The notes: generated from the sequence alone by a model not told the origin. A stretch of 64,000 nucleotides of DNA from Mycolicibacterium rhodesiae JS60 (GCA_000230935.2 AGIQ01000004.1:372001-436000); one strand, 5' to 3'; positions 29,224 through 39,100 are shown, counted from the stretch's first letter. Numbers and translations: made by a program.

Positions 29224-30633
29224 ATGTCGGTTGATGCACGGCCTCGTCGGAGGTTTTTTCGCCGGCGTACCACCGAGACCGCGCACTCGGACAACCTGCT
29301 CAGCTACACCGACCAAACGCTGTTCATCGCAACCCGGGCCACCGATCAAGAGGCGATCATCCAGGCGACGTGGATCTACGAGCATCCCGTTGACTATGAG
29401 GCACTTCACCGCTTCTACGACAATTTCGGCTATGGCCTGGCCGGACGCCTGATCGAGCGGTCGCCGGTGCCGTTCGGTCGCCATCGCTGGGTGTCGTCGC
29501 TGGGTGCCCCCCTGGATATCGAGATTGCCGAGCCGAGGCCGCGCTCGGAACTCAGCGACTGGTGCGACGAGCGTTCTCAGCTGCCCGTCGACGCCGAGTG
29601 GGGCCCAGGCTGGCGCATCGGAATCCTGCCCATGACAGATGGTTCGACGGCGATCAGTATGTGCGGCTCGCATTGCCTGGGCGACGGTATCGCGGCGGCG
29701 ATGCGAGCGTTCGAAGCGATCAATGGAATAACCCCGGATCTGGGCTACCCGCCGCCGCGGTCGAGGACACGATCGCAGGCGATTGTCGAGGACCTTCGGC
29801 AGGCGGCCAGAGATCTTCCTGTGACACTCAAGGCCTTGGTCGCGCTGATCGCATTGCTCTATAAGCGCAGGGCGGAACTCCGTAGGCCGAAATCCTCACC
29901 GCTCAAAGGGATCCCGGCATCCGAGCTCAAGCGCAATGTCCTGTTGCCCGCGGTCTCGCTGTCGGTCGACCTCACGGAGTGGGACGCACGCGCCGAAGCG
30001 CTGAAGGGCAATGGGCATTCACTGATCGCCGGCTTCGCAGCCAAGATCGCCGAGCACATCGGACGGGTGAACGCCCAGGATGGCACCGTCACGTTGATGA
30101 CCCCGATCAGCGACCGGGCGCTGGTGGACACGGACAATCGCGCCAACGCGGTCGCGATCGCCAGCGTGAAGTTCGATCCGAAGGATGTGTGCACCGATCT
30201 GACCGGCGCGCGCGACGCCATGCGCACCGGTGTGAAGAACGCGCGCGCGGAAACCGACGAGGTTGCCGCAATTCTCCCGCTGGTGCCCCTGCTGCCCAAA
30301 CGTCTCGTGGGAGCGATAGCGGGCGCGGCCCTCGGATTCAGCGCCGATCTGCCGGTGTCGTGCTCGAACGTTGGCGATTTGCCGGCGGAACTGTTGGGAA
30401 TCGACGGAACTCAAGCAGAGTACTTGTTTTTCCGGGGCACCGACCGTCGGGTGACCCGCGAGGCCCTTGAGCGCCGCTCCGGGCTGTTGACGATCCTGGC
30501 GGCACGTATGGGTGGCCATAATCTCATCACCGTCGTCGGCTACCAGCCCGGTTGGGACAACACCACGCAAAAGCTCCGTGAGGTTGTGGAGCAGACTCTC
30601 AAGGAGTTCGACCTCCCCGGCACGATCGTGTGA
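29224..30633 (+). CDS. Condensation-fold acyltransferase-like protein, copy 1
   Basis: A 469-residue protein related to wax-ester-synthase/PapA-type CoA-dependent acyltransferases. The histidine motif is His150-Cys-Leu-Gly-Asp154-Gly in CGSHCLGDGIA. Conserved later blocks are LPVSCSNVGDLP and YLFFRGTDRRVTREALE. The N-terminus is basic (PRRRFFRRRTTE). It is homologous along its full length to the next gene, sharing the opening DNLLSYTDQTLFIATRAT-like block, VPFGRHRW and DGSTAISM. The ATG follows GGAAGGTGACAT. It lies 73 bp after papA. Probably a second acylation step on the lipid core; this is inferred from fold and context. Confidence 0.8.
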   Translation: MSVDARPRRRFFRRRTTETAHSDNLLSYTDQTLFIATRATDQEAIIQATWIYEHPVDYEALHRFYDNFGYGLAGRLIERSPVPFGRHRWVSSLGAPLDIEIAEPRPRSELSDWCDERSQLPVDAEWGPGWRIGILPMTDGSTAISMCGSHCLGDGIAAAMRAFEAINGITPDLGYPPPRSRTRSQAIVEDLRQAARDLPVTLKALVALIALLYKRRAELRRPKSSPLKGIPASELKRNVLLPAVSLSVDLTEWDARAEALKGNGHSLIAGFAAKIAEHIGRVNAQDGTVTLMTPISDRALVDTDNRANAVAIASVKFDPKDVCTDLTGARDAMRTGVKNARAETDEVAAILPLVPLLPKRLVGAIAGAALGFSADLPVSCSNVGDLPAELLGIDGTQAEYLFFRGTDRRVTREALERRSGLLTILAARMGGHNLITVVGYQPGWDNTTQKLREVVEQTLKEFDLPGTIV

Positions 30634-30648
30634 CTGGGTGACGGTGTC

Positions 30649-32007
30649 GTGACCGACCTGAAAAAGAGTCCGCCGTCGGACAACACGCTGGCATTTCTCG
30701 ACCAGATCACCTTCGAGTTGTTGCGCGCCACCGGCCGTCGCCAGCTCATGCAGGCAGTGTGGGTCTACGACCATCCCGTCGATCTGGCTGCGCTGCAACG
30801 TTTTCACGAGAACCTCGGCTACGGATTCTTCGCGCGTCAGATCCAACAGTCTCCGCTTCCGTTCGGTCGTCCTCGATGGGTGCGGCGCATCGGACCGCCG
30901 GCCGGTATCGACATGTGGCACGAGCCGTGGCCCCGCGCCGACTACATGGCGTGGGCTGACGAGCATGCCGCCATGCCGATCGATCCAGAATTCGGCCCGA
31001 GCTGGCGGCTGGGGGTGGTGCCGCTCACCGATGGTTCGACGGCGGTCAGCATGGTGATCTCGCACTGTGTGGCCGACGGCGGTGGCGGCATTCTCGCGGT
31101 TGTCGAAGCCGCCACCGGCGTGAGGCGCGACCTCGGGCTGCCCAATCCGCCCGACACGCGTCTGCAAACACTCAAACGCGACATAGTCCAGAGCCTGAAG
31201 GATGCCCCGTCCGCGGCGCGGATTTTTTGGTCGGCGATCGTCGAGCGGATCAAATCTCGATCTGCGGCTGGCGACCCGACGCCGATGCCCGACGCGGATG
31301 GTAGCGAAAGTCGTTGCGTTGCAATCCCTTGCGTGGCGTTGTTCGTCGAGACCCAGCAATGGGATGCGTGTGCGGAGAGGCTGGGTGGAAACAGCTATTC
31401 GCTCTTGGCGGGGTTTGTCGCGAAGCTGAGCGAGGGACTGGGTCGCTCCCGCGCTTCGGATGGCGCGGTGACACTCGTCATCGCATTCAACGACCGAAAG
31501 AGCCTCGACGACAGCCGCGCGATTGCGATGTCCTTTGCGAATGCCGCCCTCGACCCCGCTGTTGTCACCAAGGATCTGACTCCCGCGCGGGAGGTGATCA
31601 GACACGCTCGCCAAGCAGCGTTCGGCCCCAATCAGGCTCTGGACATGGCGCCGTTGATCCCGTGGCTGCCGAGAAACGCGGTCAAGGGCATCGTCAATTC
31701 GTTGTTCGCCTACTCCGAAGACGTTCCGGTGTCGTGCTCCAACATGGGAGAGTTGCCTCCGGTAGCCGGCCAGATCGACGGCACCGACGCTGAGTACCTG
31801 TTGATGAGAGGTGCAGATCAGAACGTCACCGAGCGCGAGATGCAACGGTCGAATGGGCAACTCGTCATAGTGTCGGGCCGGCTCAACGGCAAGATCTCCA
31901 TCTCGGTCGAGGGGTATCAGCCTGGGGCCGAGAATTCCAAGCAACGGCTACGAGAGGTCGCCGAGCAGACGCTGACCGAGTTCGGGCTCACCGGCGAGAT
32001 CGTCTAG
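30649..32007 (+). CDS. Condensation-fold acyltransferase-like protein, copy 2
   Basis: A 452-residue paralogue of the preceding gene, 15 nt downstream with a GTG start (VTDLKKSPPSDNTLAFLDQ). The active-site motif His139-Cys-Val-Ala-Asp143-Gly is intact in ISHCVADGGGG. The later block VPVSCSNMGELPPVAGQIDGT matches the upstream copy. Tandem duplication with intact catalytic residues in both suggests that each acylates a different position or uses a different acyl donor. Last gene of the plus-strand lipid operon; it ends 7 nt before the 3' end of the convergent GAP-family gene. Confidence 0.8.
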   Translation: MTDLKKSPPSDNTLAFLDQITFELLRATGRRQLMQAVWVYDHPVDLAALQRFHENLGYGFFARQIQQSPLPFGRPRWVRRIGPPAGIDMWHEPWPRADYMAWADEHAAMPIDPEFGPSWRLGVVPLTDGSTAVSMVISHCVADGGGGILAVVEAATGVRRDLGLPNPPDTRLQTLKRDIVQSLKDAPSAARIFWSAIVERIKSRSAAGDPTPMPDADGSESRCVAIPCVALFVETQQWDACAERLGGNSYSLLAGFVAKLSEGLGRSRASDGAVTLVIAFNDRKSLDDSRAIAMSFANAALDPAVVTKDLTPAREVIRHARQAAFGPNQALDMAPLIPWLPRNAVKGIVNSLFAYSEDVPVSCSNMGELPPVAGQIDGTDAEYLLMRGADQNVTEREMQRSNGQLVIVSGRLNGKISISVEGYQPGAENSKQRLREVAEQTLTEFGLTGEIV

Positions 32008-32013
32008 CCGGGC

Positions 32014-32742
32014 TCACAGGCCGTGCAGGCCGACCCCGATGAGGATGATGCCCACGATCGCAACGAACGCGCCGGCGTGCTTGCGGGTGCGGGTGCGGAT
32101 CCATTCGTTGAAGCGCTGCACCCAGATTCGGGTCTTAGCGGGCGCCACCATGAAGCTCAGCAGCGGGATGACCGCGGCCCAACTTGCCAGCAGCAGGAAG
32201 GTCACCAGCGCCGAGGCCTGCTCGATCGGCGGGGTCTTGGACGCGATGATCAGTGCCAGCAGGGCCATGTAGTCGACGCTCGGCATCGCCAGCGCGGCCC
32301 CGATCGAGCCCGAGAACCAGGATGATTCGCCCTTGGCGAACCCACGGACCTTGGTGGACAGCCGCGCGAACCGGCCCGGCGGCGGGGGATCGGCCACCAC
32401 GACGGCACTCTCACCGGTACCGCCGGGGTGAACCTCGACCATCTCTTTGCGGGCGAACTGGCGCAACGGAATGTTCGACGCCAGCAGCGCCCCCAGCAGG
32501 ACGGCGACGACGCCGATGCCGATCTGGATGAGCGCCGGGTTGAAGTTGGCCTTGCCCAGGAAGGTGTGGTGGAAAACGAACAACACCGCGAAGCCGACGC
32601 TGAGGCTCAGCGCCAGGCCCGTGCAGAGGAAGACCAGCAGGTGCCGCGCCGGACGCGGCCGGGTCAGCAGGAGGGCGATCAATCCGATGCGTGCGGGCTC
32701 GATACTCACCGCGAGGCCGAGTAGCACCACGGTTGTCCACAC
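32014..32742 (-). CDS. GAP/Sap-family glycolipid-addressing membrane protein
   Basis: A 242-residue polytopic membrane protein of the family that includes Gap (glycopeptidolipid) and Sap (sulfolipid-1) addressing proteins. It has six predicted helices, the family opening WTTVVLLGLAVSIEPARIGLIALLLTRPRP, a cytoplasmic charged loop (about residues 105-150), then MPSVDYMALLALI. It should help move the lipid made here to the surface. I chose the GTG at 32742 because a TAGAAT element lies 8 nt before it and the family starts there; a TTG at 32760 would add six residues. It converges on the plus-strand PKS operon. Confidence 0.85.
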   Translation of the reverse strand: MWTTVVLLGLAVSIEPARIGLIALLLTRPRPARHLLVFLCTGLALSLSVGFAVLFVFHHTFLGKANFNPALIQIGIGVVAVLLGALLASNIPLRQFARKEMVEVHPGGTGESAVVVADPPPPGRFARLSTKVRGFAKGESSWFSGSIGAALAMPSVDYMALLALIIASKTPPIEQASALVTFLLLASWAAVIPLLSFMVAPAKTRIWVQRFNEWIRTRTRKHAGAFVAIVGIILIGVGLHGL

Positions 32743-32787
32743 GAGGCGAAATTCTACCAACCCGGGCTGCCGCGGGCAGCGTTGGCG

Positions 32788-34068
32788 TCACCCGTGGCGG
32801 CGGTTGCGGGCGGTCTGTTCGAGAAGGTCCGCTGCCGTGCCGACACTGCTTGCCGCCGGACTCATTCGGCCGGCGAGCAAACGGGCGCGTTCGGCTGTTT
32901 GCGGAGACAGCACGGCGCGTAGATCTTCGAGCAGCGAATACCGCGTGGAAGTTGAGAAGCGCCGTGACCTGCCGATCCCGAGCCGCTCTATTTGTTTGCC
33001 CCAGAGCGGCTGCTCGGCCGCGACCCACAACACCAGGGTGGGGACTCCGGCGCGGATGCCGGCCGCGGTCGTCCCGGCCCCGCCGTGATGCACCACAGCC
33101 CGACATGCCGGAAAGACGGCGGCGTGGTTGACCGAGGCGACGACTTTCACATGCTCAGCAGGCCCGGTGTCGTCGAAGTCCGAGAACCCGGCACAGATCA
33201 GCGCGCGCTCGCCGAGCTCACCGCAGACGTCGCTGATCATGCGCACCGCATCCGCGGGGGAGTCGATCGGCATGCTGCCGAAGCCGAAGTAGACCGGCGG
33301 TGGTCCCGCGGCGATCCAGGACTGGACTTCGCCGTCGACCGCGGTGGGCAGCTGCAGCGTCATGGACCCGATGAGTGGGCGCCGGTCGCCCCATTCGTCG
33401 GCCAACCCGGGAAAGAAGACCTTGTCGTAGGCCTGGATCTCCAGCGCCCCGGCGGCCACGATGCGGGCGACTGGCGGCGTGCTCGCCGGCGGCAGGCCCA
33501 GGGCGCGACGCTGCTCGGCCTCCGCAGGCTTCAGCAGCCGCCAGTGCAGCCATTCGCCCATCGAATACGCCGCGTTGACCAGGGGCGACGGCAGTCGCAC
33601 CGGCAGGACCTGGGTGTTGGCCCGCACCGGGAAGTAGTGCACCTCGGCCAACGGCAGGCCGCGATATTCGGCGACATTGGCGGCGATCTCCTGGTAGGCG
33701 GTGCCGGTCACGATCAGATCGGCACCGTCGGCCAAACCCAGCAGTGCCTCACTCATGTCGGTCCAGCCCCGGGTGGCCGCCGCCCTGGCCTTGCGCAACG
33801 CCGTCAACGGGTTGCCAAGGCGCACCCAGTCCGCCGGGGCGGCCGCGGTGAGTGCGTCCGGCCGTTCGAAGACGTCGCCCTGCAATTGCTGCTGCGAATC
33901 GGGCCCGTAGGGGATCGCGGTCCGCAGGCCCGCGGATTCGACGAATGCGACGAGGTTGGGCGGTACGGCCATGCGCACGTCGTGCCCGCGCCGTTGGAGT
34001 TCGAGACCTACTGCCGCACAGGGTTCGACATCACCGCGCGTCCCGTGGATGCTCACCGCGAATTTCAT
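32788..34068 (-). CDS. Family-1 (UGT-like) glycosyltransferase
   Basis: A 426-residue GT-B glycosyltransferase like those of mycobacterial glycopeptidolipid and lipooligosaccharide loci (Rv1524/Rv1526c, GtfA type). The N-terminus MKFAVSIHGTRGDVEPCAAVGLELQRRGHDV is diagnostic, as are VYFGFGSMPI and the donor-sugar motif HHGGAGTTAAGIRAGVPTLV followed by EQPLWGKQIERLG. It is cytoplasmic, transferring a sugar from an NDP donor to a lipid or sugar acceptor. It lies 9 nt downstream of the membrane-protein gene on the same strand. Substrate unknown; synteny suggests decoration of the acylated trehalose-type lipid. Confidence 0.9.
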   Translation of the reverse strand: MKFAVSIHGTRGDVEPCAAVGLELQRRGHDVRMAVPPNLVAFVESAGLRTAIPYGPDSQQQLQGDVFERPDALTAAAPADWVRLGNPLTALRKARAAATRGWTDMSEALLGLADGADLIVTGTAYQEIAANVAEYRGLPLAEVHYFPVRANTQVLPVRLPSPLVNAAYSMGEWLHWRLLKPAEAEQRRALGLPPASTPPVARIVAAGALEIQAYDKVFFPGLADEWGDRRPLIGSMTLQLPTAVDGEVQSWIAAGPPPVYFGFGSMPIDSPADAVRMISDVCGELGERALICAGFSDFDDTGPAEHVKVVASVNHAAVFPACRAVVHHGGAGTTAAGIRAGVPTLVLWVAAEQPLWGKQIERLGIGRSRRFSTSTRYSLLEDLRAVLSPQTAERARLLAGRMSPAASSVGTAADLLEQTARNRRHG

Positions 34069-34077
34069 CGATCCCCA

Positions 34078-34818
34078 TTATCGGGATCCGCCGGTACGGG
34101 TGAACCACTTGGTCTTGATCCGCCACGAGTGCGCCGATGTCAGGGCGAAGCCCGCACCGCAGGAGCAGGCGAAGAACCAGACCAGCTTGCCGCCCTCCAG
34201 TTCCGCCAGGGGCGGGACGTAGGCGGTGATGATGCGAATCGTGCAGGCGATGATGCCGCTGGCCGAGGCCATCAGATAGATGTTCGCGATACGCCGCGAC
34301 CGCGGATCCCGACGCAGGACGAGCAGCGCCCGTGAACCGTAGCCGAGCAGGTAGATCAGGGTCCCGCAGAGCAGCAGCCAGTAGGCGGACAGCCAGGGAT
34401 CGGTGGGGACGGTGAAGAAGTCGGAGCGGTAGACCTTGGCGCCGTCACCCATCGAGAATGCGGCCAGCAGGAGCGGTATGCACAGTGTCGCGGGGCGCTC
34501 GACATACTGTTTGAAGGCGGTCTGCATGGCGTTGTCGTCCTGCAGCCGGCCCAGCGCGTTGTAGACGATCGCGGAGGCGGCTACGACATACAAGTCGTGA
34601 CCGATGTAGTCCTCGAGATTCCATATTCCGGTCAGCGAGTGCAGCCACTGACCGATGGTTTCGGAGGCGAGCGGCGACATCAGCAGCACGGCGCCGGCCT
34701 GCAGGGCGATGTTGAGGGTGGCGGCGACTTCCCACCGGCAGCCCCACGTCAGCCGCCGAATCCACAGGCTCCACGCCATGCACAGCAGCGTGACCGTGAT
34801 TACTACACCCAGACCCAT
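34078..34818 (-). CDS. Polytopic membrane protein of unknown function
   Basis: A 246-residue protein with about seven predicted transmembrane helices spread along its length (for example residues 3-20, 33-50, 71-88, 110-125, 145-165, 180-200 and 212-230). The N-terminus is probably outside. Charged loops include RLQDDNAMQTAFKQYVERPA and RRDPRSRRIAN. I do not recognise a named family. It sits between a small HTH gene (40 nt upstream) and the glycosyltransferase (9 nt downstream) on the same strand. The HTH plus multispan protein look like a unit, perhaps sensor and regulator, but that is conjecture. Confidence 0.75.
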   Translation of the reverse strand: MGLGVVITVTLLCMAWSLWIRRLTWGCRWEVAATLNIALQAGAVLLMSPLASETIGQWLHSLTGIWNLEDYIGHDLYVVAASAIVYNALGRLQDDNAMQTAFKQYVERPATLCIPLLLAAFSMGDGAKVYRSDFFTVPTDPWLSAYWLLLCGTLIYLLGYGSRALLVLRRDPRSRRIANIYLMASASGIIACTIRIITAYVPPLAELEGGKLVWFFACSCGAGFALTSAHSWRIKTKWFTRTGGSR

Positions 34819-34858
34819 GCCGTCGTCGCCTTACGCCCCCGAATTAATTCAGCAAATA

Positions 34859-35215
34859 CTACAGCGGTGGAGCATCGAGTCGGGGTTTCATTTCTGAGAG
34901 TTTTACCGGAATGTGCGTCGCCGTTACGGTGTTAATTGTCGCCACCGTAAATGGCGAAGAATCCATATATTGCTGGAGCTCTTCGCGGCTCATGAGCCCG
35001 AACCGGACCTGCAGGTCGGGATAGCTCAGGCCGAAGCGCGTCGACACCAACCGCAGCTCCTCGGCATTGGGGTAGTCCCGCTCCTTGACCCGCCGATAAT
35101 ACGTGCTGCTAGACGTGCCGAGCGCGTCGTAGATGTCCTTCGCCTCGATGTCTCCGTCGAGGAGGTAGTCGAGCAGGGTTTTGAGCTGACGTCCATTTTC
35201 ATCAGTCCTGGGCAC
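34859..35215 (-). CDS. Small helix-turn-helix regulator
   Basis: A 118-residue protein with a repressor-type helix-turn-helix near residues 26-46 (AKDIYDALGTSSSTYYRRVKE) and a second helical pair to about residue 82. The C-terminus (TVTATHIPVKLSEMKPRLDAPPL) is probably unstructured. The GTG at 35215 lies 6 nt after TATTCT, consistent with a leaderless transcript. It heads the minus-strand group HTH, membrane protein, glycosyltransferase, GAP. The likely target is its own promoter region and perhaps the lipid locus; not shown. Confidence 0.75.
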   Translation of the reverse strand: MPRTDENGRQLKTLLDYLLDGDIEAKDIYDALGTSSSTYYRRVKERDYPNAEELRLVSTRFGLSYPDLQVRFGLMSREELQQYMDSSPFTVATINTVTATHIPVKLSEMKPRLDAPPL

Positions 35216-35351
35216 GGGATCAGAATAACCCGGAACTCCCGGTAATGGGTACCGGCAACTGCATTCAGGAAATTGTTGAATTTATTGACATGGTCGTCAC
35301 GATTGTGAGATTGCTCTCCCATTTATGGGACACGACCGCTACGGTGGGGGC

Positions 35352-35936
35352 ATGGTTGCTCCTGTGACCTACCCGTCTAGCAATGTGCGGGTAGTTGACG
35401 ATGAGATTCCCGGCCGGCCTCGACCAGAAGATCTGGTCCGTATGTCGGCGCCGCTGTCCCACGAACTGACCGCTGAACTCGATGGTGCCGTCGAGTACGC
35501 CGGGGTCGGTATCGAGGAAGTCCTCTTGGCCGCATTGGGCCGGGCGATCGCCCGGACGATCGGTGTCGGCTTCGTGACGGTCAGCGGTCTGACCACGGTG
35601 CAGCCGATCCGGCTGTGCTGTGCCGAAGAACGAGGCATGCCCGCCAACGCTTTGTTGGCCGAGGTTCGCCAGGCGCTGACGCCGGCCAGGCAGCTCAGCA
35701 ATTCGCCGGCCGACGTGGTGTTCTCGTTCCTCGGTCTACCGCCCGATCCGTCGCTCGGGCCGCTGCAGCTCACCGACGGCCCGGCCCTCGGTGTGCTGGC
35801 CTACCGGGCCAAGGGCCAGCTGGAAATGGACTGGTGGTTCGACGGCCGACGGCTCGACCGCTCCACGGTCGAAGAACTGACGACCCAGTTCGGGCTCGGT
35901 CTGATCGGTTTGACGTCCGAGGCCGTCCCGGCCTGA
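35352..35936 (+). CDS. Orphan C-terminal half of an NRPS condensation/epimerisation-like domain
   Basis: A 194-residue stand-alone protein. Residues ~40-185 resemble the second half of condensation/epimerisation domains: EEVLLAALGRAIARTIG, the PIRL and LLAEVRQAL region, then VVFSFLGL, LEMDWWFDGRRLDRSTVEELTTQF. The first half with HHxxxDG is missing, so it cannot be a complete catalyst by itself. It starts at ATG 35352, 136 bp from the divergent HTH gene, and ends just before the ileS T-box. It could partner another protein, be a structural remnant or have a new role. The similarity is by eye. Confidence 0.65.
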   Translation: MVAPVTYPSSNVRVVDDEIPGRPRPEDLVRMSAPLSHELTAELDGAVEYAGVGIEEVLLAALGRAIARTIGVGFVTVSGLTTVQPIRLCCAEERGMPANALLAEVRQALTPARQLSNSPADVVFSFLGLPPDPSLGPLQLTDGPALGVLAYRAKGQLEMDWWFDGRRLDRSTVEELTTQFGLGLIGLTSEAVPA

Positions 35937-35939
35937 GGC

Positions 35940-36150
35940 TAGAATCCTTCCATCGGCACCGATCCGGACATCACCGGGGAGCCTTCGGAAGAACAGCCCC
36001 AGCCGGGCCCAGTAGAACCGAACGGGCAGGCCCGTCACAGCCTGTGAAGAGCGACGCACGTCTGCGTGCGTAAGCGGGGTGGTACCGCGGCGCTCGCGCA
36101 CCGGCGCGTCGTCGTCCCCGTGTCCAGGAAGCTGGCACAGGAGACGAGTA
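35940..36150 (+). promoter_or_regulatory. T-box riboswitch controlling ileS
   Basis: A TAGAAT -10 element at 35940-35945 is followed by the leader. A short Stem I carries the isoleucine specifier triplet ATC (35962-35964) in GACCGATCCGG-like context. The canonical T-box antiterminator/antisequestor sequence GGGGTGGTACCGCGG lies at 36076-36090, complementary in its NCCA-binding bulge to the uncharged tRNA end. The region ends at the AGGAGAC ribosome-binding site (36137-36143) before ileS. Actinobacterial ileS T-boxes are known to have an ultrashort Stem I and to act on translation initiation. No terminator U-run is visible here, which fits translational control. Confidence 0.93.
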
Positions 36151-36155
36151 CGCAC

Positions 36156-39100
36156 GTGACCGAGAATGGCTATCCGAAGACCGCCGGTGGCTCACCCAAT
36201 TTTCCTGCCCTCGAGCGCGAGGTGCTGGACTACTGGGCGGCCGACGACACCTTCCGCGCCAGCATCGCGCGCCGCGACGACGCCGACGAGTACGTCTTCT
36301 ACGACGGCCCGCCGTTCGCCAACGGCCTGCCGCACTACGGACACCTGCTGACCGGGTACGTCAAAGACATCGTGCCGCGCTATCGCACGATGCGCGGGTA
36401 CAAGGTGGAGCGCAGGTTCGGCTGGGATACCCACGGCCTGCCGGCCGAGCTCGAGGTGCAGCGCCAGCTGAGCATCACCGACAAGGCCCAGATCGAAGAG
36501 ATGGGTATCGGGGCCTTCAACGATGCGTGCCGCGCGTCGGTGCTGAAGTACACCGGCGAATGGCGTGAATACGTGACCCGCCAGGCGCGCTGGGTCGACT
36601 TCGACAACGACTACAAGACGCTCGACCTGTCGTTCATGGAGTCGGTCATCTGGGCGTTCAAACAGTTGTGGGACAAAGGCCTTGCCTATCAAGGCGTCCG
36701 GGTGCTGCCGTACTGCTGGAACGACGAGACCCCACTGTCCAGCCACGAGCTGCGCATGGACGACGACGTGTATCAGAGCCGCCAGGACCCGGCCATCACG
36801 GTCGGGTTCCGGGTCGATGAGCCGGGAGCCGAGCTGGACGGTGCCTATCTGCTGATCTGGACGACGACACCGTGGACGCTGCCGTCGAATCAGGCAGTGG
36901 CGGTCAACCCCGAGGTCACCTATGTGGTGGTCCGGGTCGACGACCGCCGTCTGGTGCTGGCACAGGCTCGCCTGGCTGCCTACGCGCGCGAGCTGGGGGA
37001 GGACCCCGAGGTTCTGGCCACGATGTCCGGTGGGCAGCTGCTCGGGGTGCACTACCTGCCGCCGTTCCCGTATTTCATGGACTCTGCCAATGCTTTTCAG
37101 GTGTTGCGCGGCGACTTCGTCACCACCGAGGACGGCACCGGCGTTGTGCACATGTCGCCGGCATACGGTGAGGACGACAAGGCCACCACCGACACCGTCG
37201 GCATCGTGCCGGTCACCCCGGTGGACTCCAAGGGCCGTTTCGACGTGACGGTTCCGGACTATCAGGGCCAGCACGTGTTCGACGCCAATCCGCAGATCAT
37301 CCGCGATCTGAAGAACGGAACCGGGCCCGCTGCGGCCAACACCCCGGTGTTGATCCGCCACGAAACCTACGAGCACTCCTACCCGCACTGCTGGCGGTGC
37401 CGCAATCCGCTGATCTACCGGGCGGTGTCGTCGTGGTTCGTCAAGGTCACCGAATTCCGCGACCGGATGGTCGAACTCAACCAGCAGATCACCTGGTATC
37501 CCGAGCACGTCAAGGACGGCCAGTTCGGCAAGTGGCTCTCGGGCGCCAGGGACTGGTCGATCTCGCGAAACCGCTACTGGGGCACGCCCATTCCGGTGTG
37601 GGTCTCCGACGATCCGGCGTATCCGCGGATCGACGTTTACGGCAGCCTCGACGAGCTCGAGCATGACTTCGGGGTGCGTCCGGACAACCTGCACCGCCCC
37701 TACATCGACGAGCTGACCCGGCCCAATCCCGACGACCCGTCCGGCAATGCGACGATGCGCCGCATCGAGGACGTGTTCGACGTGTGGTTCGACTCCGGGT
37801 CCATGCCGTACGCCCAGGTGCACTACCCGTTCGAGAACGAGGACTGGTTCGCCAGTCATTTCCCCGGCGACTTCATCGTCGAATACATCGGCCAGACCCG
37901 CGGGTGGTTCTACACACTGCACGTGCTCTCCACTGCGTTGTTCGACAGGCCGGCGTTCAAAACGTGTGTGTCACACGGGATCGTGCTCGGCAACGACGGC
38001 GCCAAGATGAGCAAGTCGCTGCGCAACTATCCGGATGTCAACGAGGTGTTCGATCGCGACGGCTCGGATGCCATGCGGTGGTTCCTGATGGCCTCGCCGA
38101 TCCTGCGTGGCGGCAATCTGGTGGTCACCGAGCAGGGGATTCGCGAAGGTGTGCGTCAGGTGCTGCTGCCGCTGTGGAACGCCTACAGCTTCCTGGCCCT
38201 CTACGCTCCGAAAGTCGGTACCTGGCGCACAGATTCGACGCATGTGCTGGATCGCTACATCCTGGCCAAGCTGGCCGAGTTGCGCGACGGGCTGACCGGG
38301 GCGATGGATGTCTGCGATATCTCCGGTGCCTGCGAGCAGCTGCGCCAGTTCACCGAGGCGCTGACGAACTGGTATGTGCGACGGTCGCGTTCGCGGTTCT
38401 GGGAAGAGGACGCCGACGCCATCGACACGCTGCACACCGTGCTCGAGGTGACCACCCGGCTGGCGGCCCCGCTGCTTCCGATGGCCACCGAGGTGATCTG
38501 GCGCGGGCTCACCGGCGAGCGTTCGGTACATCTGACCGACTGGCCGCAGGCCGGTGTTGTCCCCGCGGACCCCGCGTTGGTGGCGGCCATGGACCAGGTG
38601 CGAGACGTGTGTTCGACGGCGTCCTCGCTGCGCAAGGCCAACAAGCTTCGGGTGCGCTTGCCGCTCCCGAAACTCATTGTTGCGGTGGATAATCCGTCGG
38701 CGCTGGCGCCGTTCACGGATCTGATCGCCGACGAATTGAACGTCAAGGCCGTCGAGCTCACCGGCGATGTCCCTGCTTACGGCCGCTTCGAGCTCGCGGT
38801 CAACGCCAGGGCTGCCGGCCCGCGCATCGGTAAGGACGTGCAGGCTGCGATCAAAGCCGTGAAGGCCGGCGACTATTCGCTCAACACCGACGGCACGCTC
38901 ACCGCAGGCCCGGCGGTGCTCCTCCCCGAGGAGTTCACGTCCAAACTCGTCGCCGCCGATCCGCAGTGGACCGCTGCGCTGCCCGAAGGCGCCGGCCTGG
39001 TGGTACTGGACGGCACCGTCACCCCGGAACTGGAGGCCGAGGGCTGGGCCAAGGACCGCATCCGCGAACTGCAGGACCTGCGCAAGTCGACCGGGCTGGA

